A stretch of 64,000 nt of DNA from Sistotremastrum niveocremeum HHB9708. Taxonomy: Eukaryota; Basidiomycota; Agaricomycetes; Sistotremastrales; Sistotremastraceae. The position numbers and the translations under genes are program-made. The stretch lies in contig KV419397.1 of NCBI GenBank assembly GCA_001630475.1, forward strand, positions 1,123,758 through 1,187,757. Direction: 5' to 3'. The notes below the pieces were generated by a model. The model saw nothing but the letters and a program-made list of their open reading frames with translations. It was not told the origin of the DNA and ran no database searches. Shown one piece after another: positions 46,807 to 56,690 of this stretch. Position 1 is the stretch's first letter. Every line of letters starts with the position of its first letter.

Positions 46807-48926
46807 TTACAACTCCTTGATACTAGCCCCATTGGTGACGAACTCCTTGATACTAGCCCAATTGGTGAAGAACTCATTCACGCATGTCGACGGAATGGCT
46901 CGCTCATTTGACTGAGCGGAGGAAGTTGTGTCCCATAAATGCAACATTTGCAGGAAAAACCCCTTCGATTTTCGAGAAATCAAAGTCTTCTTGAGCTCCT
47001 TGATATCTACATTGTCACCACGTATGTTCAGCCTTTCAAGTTGCGGAAAAATCGAAACATCCGCAAGCGCTTTCATCCAATTCGTTGTAAAAGTCTTCTT
47101 TAGAGCGCCAATGTCGAGCTTTGTAACTGATGGATAAGCTACAAATAAGGCTTTCCATCCACCCACAGATGGATGTCCGTAAGGATGGCGAGTGAAGCTC
47201 TGATGTATGATCAGCGAGGTGGGATCTGCAGGAGGCAGAGAACGCAGGATGCTGCCGATGACAGGATGAATGTCCGGGAGGAAGTCTTCCTCTGTGAGGT
47301 CATCGTCATCTACGGTGCCATCTATCCGAGATGATGCTAATGAGCAAACCGCACTGCCGAGTCCGTCGTCGGCTGGGCCTTCGATATAGTATTTTGCCGA
47401 CATGTAGTGTTGTTCGCCTTTAATCTCAAGCGTTTTGCAAGGCCCGATAATATCCTGAACATAGCTGGGCAAATGCTCGAAAGGCAATAACACGTTCTGG
47501 ATGAGAGCCTTCTCACAGGAAATGGACAATGCCTCGATATGGGGGAACATTATGGTCGAGAATAACTGCTGAGGAGACAGTTCGGAGCTCAAACTGATGA
47601 CGAGTTTTCTGCACCGCGATAACACGATTTGGAAATCCATGTCCGAGCTCGTATCAGAGGAAGTGGAGACATCAACGGTATCTTCCAAGATCATTTCCTC
47701 GATGTTTGGTGTGCATGAGAGAAGCCGTCTGAGGTACGGGAGGGTGAGAGGTGTGCCATAGTTAGGCGTCATTCGAAAGTGAAAGGAAGTGAGGTCATGA
47801 AGAGGCATCAGGTCTAACGGATTCGGAAGTTCGAATCTGTTTACGAAAATCCGCCGAATCCTTGGCGTATTGGAGAATGCCTTCACCCCCAATGAGGACA
47901 TTGCGCTCTCACGGTCATAATTGAGAGTGATATTCTCGAGTAGCAAAGGCTCAAGTTCCCAGACCTTACTGAGAAGTCCGGCGGTAAGGGAATCGTCCAA
48001 ATGCATAATGACTCCTGCAGTGAGATGTAGATTGAAAGTCTTCGCTGCTCGGATGCTCTGGATGATCAGCCAGGTAATACGATCAAAGACTTTGTCTTCG
48101 ACAGCCTTCTTGTCTAAGATTCTCGGAGTTTCCGACAGCTCAGGAGGGTTCCCCATTTCCAGATGAAGCGGCGCTCCTTCTGCACGCTCCGCGAAGGTGG
48201 CAACGGCCGGTGTAGCCCAGTTTAGATTGACCCTGGACCAAAACGATTTCATGGCCAGAGAAATATTTCGCCAGTCCGAGCACCTACAATCAGCGAGTTG
48301 ATGAGTATAGAACAATATTTAGAAAGGGAGTGATTTGGACTGGAACATACACTCTTGAGATGACAAGAAGAGGCCGATATCCTGTCTTTCTATTCATTCC
48401 CGATCTACCCAGATCTTTATCTGATATCTCCCATATGTTGGCCAAGAACCTCTCGAAGATCATGCATAAAATCTCGGCGGGGAGATAGACTGCGTGTAAC
48501 TGGCGATTCATCGCTCTTCGAATCCAAAGGCTCTCCACGTGAGGTGAGTAGATCAGATCTTCAAGGACCACCCCATTTGATAGATCGTGCTCCCTCTCTT
48601 CGAAGAACCGATTGCGTCTGTATAGTTGCTCAGCCACTCCGTAGATGACCTCCGGTTCGGCGCTCGCATATGACTTGAGGGCATTCAGGTACCTGGGAAC
48701 GGTTGAGACACGCATTGTGCTAGAGATAAATAACCAATTACCTAGCTTTGAGTACTAATGCTGCCCCCAGGTCTGCGCGCATTCCTTGTAATCGTGCCGC
48801 CCACGGCGCTTTCGATGCGTCGATATTTACGAGAGAAGATTCGACGAAAATATCAACATTCATATCCGCCATCAGCTTTGCGAGTCTCATATCGTCAGAC
48901 AGAGAATTTGTGCTCAGGAGGCTCAT
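46807..48926 (-). CDS. F-box-like/LRR-like protein (family 1, minus strand)
   Basis: Exons in reading order 48742-48926 (185 nt), 48351-48692 (342 nt) and 46807-48283 (1477 nt) give about 667 residues. Start MSLLSTNSLSDDMRLAK. The F-box core YLPAEILCMIFERF is followed by exon 3 opening C-S-D-W-R-N-I-S-L and FWSRVNLNW. LRR-like stretches include HDLTSFHFRM and PNIEEMILEDT. The C-terminal family motif is duplicated in tandem: FFTNWASIKEF is followed by FVTNGASIKEL, from a 30-bp repeat at 46811-46870. The upstream TTGAAACTCCGA element lies only 55 nt from the ATG. The first two exons have exactly the lengths of the 14637 and 27446 genes. Its function is inferred from the F-box only. Confidence 0.8.
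46811..46870 (-). repeat. 30-bp tandem duplication at the F-box gene's 3' end
   Basis: Two 30-bp units (46811-46840 and 46841-46870) differ by a few bases and duplicate the ten-residue C-terminal motif of the family without breaking the frame. Confidence 0.85.
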
Positions 48927-49403
48927 TTTCGGATTGTTGATATCCCCCAGTGGTGGAAGTCGACAGAGGAGAAGGTTGGTTTCGGAGTTTCAACTTCGGT
49001 TATGCGCTTCCACTGAAGTTCCATGCAGGGCAAGCCATGTGATGGAGTTACGCAAGACGATCATAATTGCGGATGATCAGGTGATTCAAGGTCACAATCC
49101 ATCGACGTGAAAGTTGGAGGCGACCACGGAAACCGGCAATTTTTCCGGTTTTTAATGTTTTGATGAGTCAGGATTTTCGAGTCTCGACGTTCGCTGATCT
49201 AGTTGACGAAATGCGTCTCATGGAATCATGCCTATTAACCACTTCAACAGAGTTGGAATATTGAGAAACATCGTCTCCGAAAGCTCCTGCATGAGGGGGC
49301 CGGAAGTCCTATCGGAACATTCGGATGACATTCGCGTGTCTGTCAGGTTCGCTGACGTAATACGGGCAGCTCCCATTCATCAAAGCGAGCAGCGAGAACG
49401 AAA
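48927..49403. other. Divergent intergenic between an F-box gene and VPS29
   Basis: 477 bp holding the F-box upstream element at 48982-48993. Nothing else recognised; short frames upstream of VPS29 have no match. Confidence 0.5.
48982..48993 (-). promoter_or_regulatory. F-box family upstream element TTGAAACTCCGA
   Basis: Exact 12-base match on the minus strand, 55 nt upstream of the ATG at 48926; preceded by GAAGCGC, resembling the GCAAGCGC before two other copies. Confidence 0.6.
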
Positions 49404-50446
49404 ATGGTGCTCGTCCTTGTCATTGGTGACCTACATATACCGTATCGGTACGTCCATTTTCATGTGGATTACCAGCAACCAATTGAACCTTGCACGATTT
49501 GACAGCGTGCACGACCTTCCCGCCAAATTCAAAAAGCTGCTGGTAAGCAACCGCTATCGCTGCTTGACGCCTGGCTACTCAAATGAGGGAGCTGACAGCT
49601 CTGCATAGGTCCCAGGGAAGATTCAACAGATTATATGTACCGGGAATGTCTGCGATAAGGAGACGTATGAGTATCTGCAGAGCGTTGCTGCGGATGTAAA
49701 TGTCGTACGGGGAGATTACGACCAGGTGCGTCTCATACGGGCTTCGTCAATATCACACTGCATGTAATTGACCATTTCGACAGAATGGGAACTTTCCGAA
49801 TTCAATAATACTGCAACATACGCCTATCCGGATAGGCGTCATCCACGGTCATCAAGCTGTGCCTTGGGGTGACCTTGATTCACTCAATTCGATATCAAGA
49901 CAGCTGGATGTCGACGTTCTCGTATCAGGACATACACACACGTTCGCACCTTGTCCCATGTCCTATGGTGTCATATTGATGGATGACGCATCTAGGTTTC
50001 AGGCGACAGAGTTTGATGGCAAATTCTTCGTGAACCCAGGGAGTGCCACGGGAGCATGGCATGCAAACGGAGGTGACGAGTGCGTGCATCTCATCTTCTC
50101 TCTCATCCCCCTTGCTTCTCATCGAGCTTGACTGCTCTCCTTTCGTCCGTCCCTCTGCCACATACGTCCCCCAAAGCCACCCTATTGCTATCAGTTGCTG
50201 ATGCTGACGGTACTCTGCAGATCACCGATCCCCTCCTTCGCCTTGATGGATATTCAAGGCACCACGGTCGTGACATACGTCTATCAACTCATCGATTCCG
50301 AAGTTCGGGTCGAGAAGATCGAGTACCGAAAACCGATCGATGTGGCTCCTAAAGCTGCTACAACGCCGGGGGTCGAGGCGATGAGACCGCCCAGCAGCTT
50401 ACCTCAAAGCATTCCGTCGCCGAAAGTCCCTGGGAGCGTATGGTAG
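49404..50446 (+). CDS. VPS29: Retromer subunit Vps29
   Basis: Exons 49404-49447, 49506-49542, 49609-49725, 49784-49941, 49996-50079 and 50221-50446 give about 221 residues. Vps29 is the calcineurin-like phosphoesterase-fold subunit of retromer, binding Vps35 and helping recycle cargo from endosomes to the Golgi. Seen here: [89 protein letters not shown] and [19 protein letters not shown], covering the fold in order. The metal-site positions of the fold (D, H, N, D, H, H) are present, though eukaryotic Vps29 is thought to act as a scaffold. The fourth intron (49942-49995, 54 nt) has a GTTCGC donor and no stop, so retention would insert 18 residues. The C-terminus has a proline/serine-rich extension of about 30 residues. 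Confidence 0.92.
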
Positions 50447-50703
50447 CTCGGGCATGGTGGCAGCGTGCTGGTCAGATGAGAGGCGCGGAGGTATGCTGTG
50501 TGTATGTATGATATTGAGAAGGGATGTGGGAATGATTAGCGACACAATGCGGCGTCTTCGTATTAGTACAGATTTATCGAGGCGAATAAATATGATGGTC
50601 CGGAAAGCGAATAGCAAGCTGGTAGCGAATAGCATGAGCACACGAAGGGACTTCAGACAGGCTGAGCGTACCAAAGGCACTGTCTCATACACCACAATCA
50701 GTG

Positions 50704-51000
50704 TTATCTCTCCTCGTCAACGCTCCCTACATCCACCAGCGGGTTCTCTCCTCGAGCCTCATCCAACATTTGCTCTAATCCCTTATCCTTCACCGCTTTC
50801 GACACGCAATCTCGGTATGCCTCCCAGACCTTTCCACACTTCTCTTCATACTCCTTTGTCTTGCCTTTTGTCCATTCTTCGCGTTCTGACTGCGTTGCGG
50901 TAGATGGGAGCGGTTTGAGGTATGTCTCGAACCAAGTATTGAAGCAGGAGTCGTAGGATTGCTTGAGGGGTGTACACTTAGCAGCGAGGCTATGTGCCAT
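50704..51000 (-). CDS. MDM35: Mitochondrial intermembrane space protein Mdm35 (TRIAP1 family)
   Basis: A single exon codes for 98 residues from ATG at 51000 (MAHSLAAKCTPLKQ). The twin CX9C motif is complete: Cys9-Cys19 and Cys55-Cys65. The flanking features SYDSCFNTWFE, YEEKCGKVWEAYRDCV and the late MLDEAR motif match the Mdm35/TRIAP1 family, which binds Ups1-type proteins and carries phospholipids across the mitochondrial intermembrane space. The protein should be imported and oxidised by the Mia40 pathway. The start fits the family; the frame stays open upstream to beyond 51361, which is treated separately. VPS29 converges on it from the left with about 257 bp between stops. Confidence 0.9.
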   Translation of the reverse strand: MAHSLAAKCTPLKQSYDSCFNTWFETYLKPLPSTATQSEREEWTKGKTKEYEEKCGKVWEAYRDCVSKAVKDKGLEQMLDEARGENPLVDVGSVDEER

Positions 51001-51361
51001 TTTATGGGGCTGAATGAGGTTGAGAAAGCGTTGGTTCAGAGAAAGCTCTCTTTGAAACCCTGGCGTGAGTTCTGGAAGATGAATCCTGGATAAAATAATC
51101 AGCGTCAATGTGACCAAATATTTCACGGAGGAATATTCACAACCTAAATCTAGAAAATGAAGTTTCCTGTTCCAATCTGAAGAAGAAAGAGATGATTGTC
51201 GAGCTAAGTGTTCCGTGAGTTCGACAAGGCCAGCGACGGCTTGAATTTCGGTGGTGGTCTCGCTTCCGTCACTGTGCGGCATCAATGCCGCAGGCGGTAT
51301 TTGAACTCCGCTCAACCAGCTCGACGACCTGGCAGCATTGGATGGCAGTCTGCGTGACATC
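51001..51361 (-). other. Open leader frame upstream of MDM35
   Basis: From an ATG at 51361 (MSRRLPSNAARSSSW) the frame runs without a stop into MDM35. A good 58-nt intron with a strong 3' end (donor GTTGTG, acceptor TTATCCAG) could be removed from it; if so, the leader frame would stop before the MDM35 ATG and code for a separate peptide of about 88 residues. If not spliced, an N-terminally extended Mdm35 would be possible. The leader has no match I recognise. It could be a regulatory upstream frame, a bicistronic partner, or chance. Confidence 0.35.
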
Positions 51362-52222
51362 CTAGTCGATTTAGACACGCTTAATCGACATCAGAATGTC
51401 CCCATATCATGGTCTTGAAAGACCCTGTGATCAGAATTATGTTAACGATTTCTCTGGGGAATTCCTCGACTTTCTTTAGAAAAAATCAATCTTCGACATC
51501 GAGCCCTAGGACCTAGGACCTCGTTACTCTCCAAAATTGGAAAGGCTATTCAAACACTGGTCATACCATCGAATTTGGTGAAATCAATCGCGCCGTGTCA
51601 TCGAAAACTTCTAGTACTCTTTCGACTTTCTGCTTTTCCCTGGCGTTCGACGATGATCCTTGATGCTTAGCTCTCTACCTGAGGACTTATGTGAGAGATA
51701 TGTATGGGGTTGATTAGGCATACGGAACGGAACTCGCTCGTTTCACTTAACATGCCACCGATGGTACCATTTGCACCTTGCGAGCTATATCTGGTATGCA
51801 TGCCTCCCTGTTATCAGGAAACGCTGAACCCCGAAAGATCTGAGCAGATAATCAGGCCTCGCAATAATGTCATCATCATCAAGGCGTGCTCGCGGTCTTG
51901 GAATCTGACCGTGCATCGGTCACAAGGGATAAAATCGACATGTCGGCTGATCTGATCTTGGGCGCTTTCGGAAACGATGCCAGCTATACGATACCCTGTA
52001 AGTCATGTTTAGGCTCGATCACACAATGTTGACATTGATGTAGTCACTGCTGTCATCCGATAGGTACCATTGGCCAATCCTCGTCGAACAAACGTCACCC
52101 TTCAGGGATACACCTGCGGTAATTAAAATGGCAGTGTTTAAATGCCTATGTGCTAATATATATTGAGTGCAGTGACGCATGGTTCTGAAGTGGACAATCT
52201 CCCTTGAAGAGCGCAGTCAAAT
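51362..52222. other. Divergent intergenic, no gene seen
   Basis: About 860 bp between the MDM35 leader and the glycine-rich gene. It includes the tandem word CCTAGGACCTAGGACC near 51507; otherwise unremarkable. Confidence 0.45.
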
Positions 52223-52810
52223 ATGCCAATCAACTTCAAGGGTGCTACACTCAGTACGCGCCTCTCTCTCACATGTGTCATCATTCTCACATCGTCCGAC
52301 AGAAGCTGGCAAAGGCGGTGATGGAAAGACAGGAGGAGGAAGAGGAGGTCAAATTGGATGTGATAATTCTGGAAATGTGATCCTCGATTTTGAGCAGGCA
52401 AAACTCTGTGAGTATGACACATTCGCCTTAGACGAGTGTTTGGAACTGAGAAACTCTTCTATAGCAGGCGGACGTGGCGGTAACGGTATCGCAACCGGAC
52501 CTGGAGGAGAAGGAGGCTGCATTTTATCCCGAAATAAAGGCGTGTTATTGATTGGTGCAGTCGGTGCTGATATCGGTAAGCTTCGCTGTATGTTCGAGGG
52601 AATGACTCACTCACTTCTGCGCCAGTAGCCGGAAATGGTGGAAGAGGTGGGAAGGAAGGCGGATCAGGAGGTCACGCTGGTGGGATTGCTATCGGAAACA
52701 AAGATGGGGATCGAGACGCTGTCGAAGGAGATGGAGACGCGATTCAAGTCGAGGACGTCGAAGAAGTTGCCTCCCCTACTGCGGCGGAAACAACACCACA
52801 GGGCTTCTAG
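52223..52810 (+). CDS. Small glycine-rich protein
   Basis: Exons 52223-52253, 52303-52407, 52465-52575 and 52626-52810 give about 143 residues. The start MPINFKGATL is the only ATG that lets the short first exon splice in frame. The protein is built of glycine-rich turns (AGKGGDGKTGGGRGGQ, SGGRGGNGIATGPGGEGG, AGNGGRGGKEGG), each placed near an exon start and alternating with hydrophobic or polar stretches, followed by an acidic tail ending TTPQGF. No signal peptide is visible. Similar Gly-rich small proteins are common and poorly characterised in Agaricomycetes; no function is assigned. That each Gly-rich unit begins close to an intron suggests growth by exon duplication. Confidence 0.6.
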
Positions 52811-53147
52811 TCTCAACGCGACGACGATACATGACAACAGCGTATTGTAAAAGAGGTGACAATGTCTTGAGATCTGGATTTGCAGAACGAGATCTTGCAG
52901 TGAATCTTTTGCACGAGTTATGGATCTCGATAAATATAAGACTTGGACACGAGGATGCGGATGTGATTAGCGTTTTTGATATACGAGGTCATCAAGGGCA
53001 TGCCATGCTTTATTTCGTTAGAATTAATTCTTGTCTGTCGCCCCCCTCCAGGATCTAAAAATATATTGGTTCCAGCCGAAAGCCGAGAAAGCTGTCGACG
53101 TGTTCGGGCGTCTATTCTTCATCCAGCGACAGCTCCTGTCGGACAAC
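52811..53147. other. Short intergenic, no gene seen
   Basis: 337 bp between the glycine-rich gene and the frameshifted F-box copy. The F-box upstream element is not present. A frame open from about 53031 continues into the next gene but has no ATG before 53148. Confidence 0.5.
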
Positions 53148-53297
53148 ATGAAGGACGAGAAAGTGAAAACTGAAGAGATGCTCATCGATATCTCCCGTTC
53201 TATAGACGGCTCATGCGACGACATAAAGGACGAGAAAGTGAAGACTGAACAGATGCTCATCAATATCCCCCGTTCTCTCAAAGAAAAAGTCCAGAGG
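53148..53297 (+). repeat. 75-bp in-frame tandem duplication in F-box exon 1
   Basis: Two 75-bp units (53148-53222, 53223-53297) encode near-identical segments centred on KDEKVKTEEMLIDI and KDEKVKTEQMLINI. The duplication explains most of the extra 105 nt in this exon compared with the family's 185 nt. Confidence 0.85.
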
Positions 53298-55567
53298 ACC
53301 ACCGCGATCGCAGATAAGAGGCTGAATAAATACTTGGAGGGTTCTCTGCGATACGTGGATACGGCAGTCGAACCATGGGCGACACAGCTCGCAGGACTGC
53401 GCGAAAGCATTTGGCAAGTCGCTTTCATGGAAGCTAGGTAAGGCGAACATGCGCCTCTCGATGGCCTCAATGAAATGCTCAACTTTATCTAGAGTCAATG
53501 AGGCTATAGTCACACTGCTGAATGACGGGACCGCACACGAGGGCGCCCAATCGACTGTTGAGAGGAGAGAATGCGCGGAGCTGAAGAAGCAACAACTGGC
53601 GGAAGGGATGACCTACGAGAAGATCATAGGCAAGAGCTGAACAGGCAGTTAACGATTCTCAATCTGCCCAAACAGATCATCAGCTTGATCTTGAACGAGT
53701 ATGTCGAAGCTTTCTGGGCTTTGTCACCTAGCTCGGATTACGAAGAATCCCCACAAAATCGACCACTCGGATTCGTCACTATCCTCCGGATTACGAACAT
53801 GTGAGCAGTGATTGAATTGAAGTCTCTATTGACACTGAATATGACGGCAGATGCTCTACGTTGCGAACAATCGCTTTGAATACGACAACGATTTGGTGTC
53901 ACCTGAGTTTGAACTGGCCCAATGTGGTTGTTTCCAACTTCAGCACGCGGTCTTTGGGGCTGAGCCCTAAGATTAGCATGAGCCATCGAGAAGGCGAATT
54001 CCCTCCGAAAGCTTCGGTCTTTCTACTCGAGCGACTTCCAATGACGAGGGAGATAAATCTGGAAATTCTATGTGCTCATTCATCACAACCCTCAGTGTCC
54101 TCAATCAAGACGATCAACAGGAACGCTTCCATTGCAGAGGTATTTGCTAGGATCTCGCATTGTCCAGCTCCACACTTGAAAGAACTCATTCTGAGATATA
54201 ACGATCACTTCACAAAACGCCCTGCCGATCTGGCTGATGGGGCTCCCGTCGTTCCAGACATAGTTTTTGCAAACTGCCAAAATTTACGCAGTCTGAATCT
54301 CGAGGGATTCGCGATACCACTTTTGAAGGAACATGCCACTTTGAAAGGGCTTCGATTTCTGTCTGTCAGATGTACTGGCGACATGCAGAAAATCGTGTCT
54401 TTCGGAGGTCTTCAGTACGCTAGCAGGCAAACGAATTTGTCTCATCTCCATAATTTCCTTTCTAACACCCCGGATATCGAGAGGTTGACGTTAGAGCTCG
54501 TGAGGGGATGGACACGATCGTTCGAAACCGCCAACGTCGTAGAACTCACAAAATGCAAGGAGATCAACATCTTAATCAGCCCGGATCCCTTGACGATGTC
54601 CACTACGGTCTCGTCGTTAGCGGCTCTGCAGCTTTTCCCAACCGGGGTTTTCTCGGCACTCAGGTGCCCTCAACTCTCTAGACTCTCGATCACGTGTCTT
54701 AAGATCAAGCGGAATGACCCCTTTGCGTCATACGCTCATTTACCGCTATATATCCATGAGCTCGCAAAACGCGCAAAGCTACTGCATCTAAGTCACGGTA
54801 ACAACGGTGGGGAGCTATCGGCAAAGCTTTACCATGATTTATCTACGGAGGAATCAGTTGCAATCCCGTATTGCTCATTCACGACCGTGTTAGAGTCTTT
54901 GGATATTGAGGACCATCAGTCACGGCCCTCGCAACGCTATGGGCGGGGTCCGTCCCAAACGCCCCTGCTTTTCGATCCCGAGTGGGTGGGTCAAATTTGC
55001 AAGACTGTGTCGCCTATCCGGCATGGTAATACAGGAGTACACCCCACAATCCAGTCCATCATAAAATCTTTACCCAGTATCTTGCCTGATACCTTACGTC
55101 TGGAACGCCTGTTCTTGCATGACCCCCAATCGCGTCTAGGTAGTATTTTTTGGTTGATCTACTACCCCTCATTGGCTGACCCATCTATGCTCATTCTTTC
55201 AGTCTGGGAGAAAAATCCTCCTACAATTGCGAGCTGCCAAGCCCTTCTGAAGCACTACCCATCCATCACGAGACTGATCATACACGAAGGTGTAGCAGAA
55301 ACGAGGGAAAACTTCATTCGAGCTCTTCACGATCCTTTGATCTGTCCCAATCTCCAGGAACTCGGGATCAACGGCGACCACTCTCACCTAGAGGAGATTA
55401 AGCGCACTTTCTCTCACCGCAAAGCGAACAGTCTCACTCTCAACCGGATCTATCTTTTTGCAGATATATCATACAACTACCACATCGTTCGGCAAAGCGA
55501 TAGCATGAAATCAGTCGCTTTGAATTGTGTTCATGAATTCTTTACCGATTGTCCTGATATTGTCTAA
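53148..55567 (+). pseudogene. F-box-like/LRR-like family 1 copy with a frameshift in exon 2
   Basis: Family layout is kept: exon 1 53148-53437, exon 2 53493-53800, exon 3 53851-55567. Exon 3 opens C-S-T-L-R-T-I-A-L and codes for LRR-like sequence ending HEFFTDCPDIV. Exon 1 carries a 25-residue tandem repeat absent from the others. Exon 2 is 308 nt, 34 nt shorter than the usual 342. The lost bases fall between MTYEKIIG and ELNRQLTIL, just before the F-box core NLPKQIISLILNEY, and shift the frame so that the upstream part stops at 53640. Unless an unseen splice repairs it, the protein is cut before the F-box. Since exon 3 is still fully open, the break is probably recent. A sequencing or assembly error is the alternative. 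Confidence 0.65.
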
Positions 55568-56690
55568 CGATTTTTGACGAGGGCTCACAACTGTTGAATG
55601 CCCCTCCGACGAGTTCATTCCGCGTGTATAATTGACACTTGCGTCCTTCAAAGAGAACTTTAAAATACAATTTCCGTTTTCAGCTCCGCAGACAGGTTAC
55701 CTAATGAGTTTGGCCGGCGCTGGTCCCTATGTACTGTATGTGATCCGTAGTACTTACCAATCTTGCAACCAACTCTCCGCAATAATATTTCCAAGCCTCG
55801 GGACTAGTACTGTAGCCCATCACGATTACATCGAATCCTCCACCTTTCTTCTTTTCAACCCCAGTTCCGAGATCCGATCCGAGATTGACCGCCATCAGGG
55901 TCACTTTCCAAGGCATCGGCTTCCTCGATTTCTCGATTTCTCGTTCAGCATACATTATTATTAATACTAAGTTGCGATCAACTTTGAAACTTCTGTTTCA
56001 TCGCCTATAGTAAGTCATGAGCTCTCCACCAACAGTGTTCATGACCCAGGACGCGCGTCGGACCGGCTAACAAGGAGTCGCCGAACCTTTTCCTTTCCAA
56101 GCAACCCTCAACCGCTCTTTTCCCACTGGCATTCGCAGTAGCCACAACACAACTTCCAATTCCAAAGCCCACGCGAAACACTACTTTCCAATTCCCCAAT
56201 CCACAGATTACAATTAAATTAGAACTGTATAATTCTAGATTACACCCCCAGGCCCGGTCTCACGACCGGACCCCCGCTACTTAGCACTCGTTTGCTTAAC
56301 GCGGGTTATAAATACAAACAACAACAACTGGCATTCGCAGTCGTCAACGCTCTTTCCGACCATTGCGCACTGCTTGATGCGCGTCGCCTTGCTCCTCGCC
56401 GTACTTGTCCGCTACTCCCTCCCTCCATACCACAATGGATGTCTTTCGATGCCACGCTGACTACCGCCGACCTTGGTGCCATCAATGAGTTCGAGACTAG
56501 AAGCAAGCGCTCCGCTCCGCTGCCTTCATAAAGGTATTGCAATGTGATATCGAGGACGATTTGAGAGTCTCGTTTTCCCTTTCACTGCGGTACGTGTACG
56601 TTTTACTGAAAGGCGTCCTGGTTCCAATTGCCCACTTTCTGGCTGCTAGCAACATCGCAGTCGGTTTGGACCTACCTCGTTCTATGAGAC
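55568..56690. other. Upstream region of the NLR-like gene
   Basis: About 1.1 kb. A perfect hairpin word CCGGTC-TCAC-GACCGG lies near 56254-56270 and a TATAAATA box at 56307-56314. An extra 5' coding exon of the NLR-like gene cannot be excluded (open frames at 56446-56531 and around 56537), but none could be joined with confidence. Confidence 0.4.

Noticed and set aside
56200-56320. Possible tRNA or small RNA gene around the CCGGTC-TCAC-GACCGG hairpin
   Set aside because: A single six-base-pair stem; no acceptor stem, anticodon arm or B-box could be fitted.
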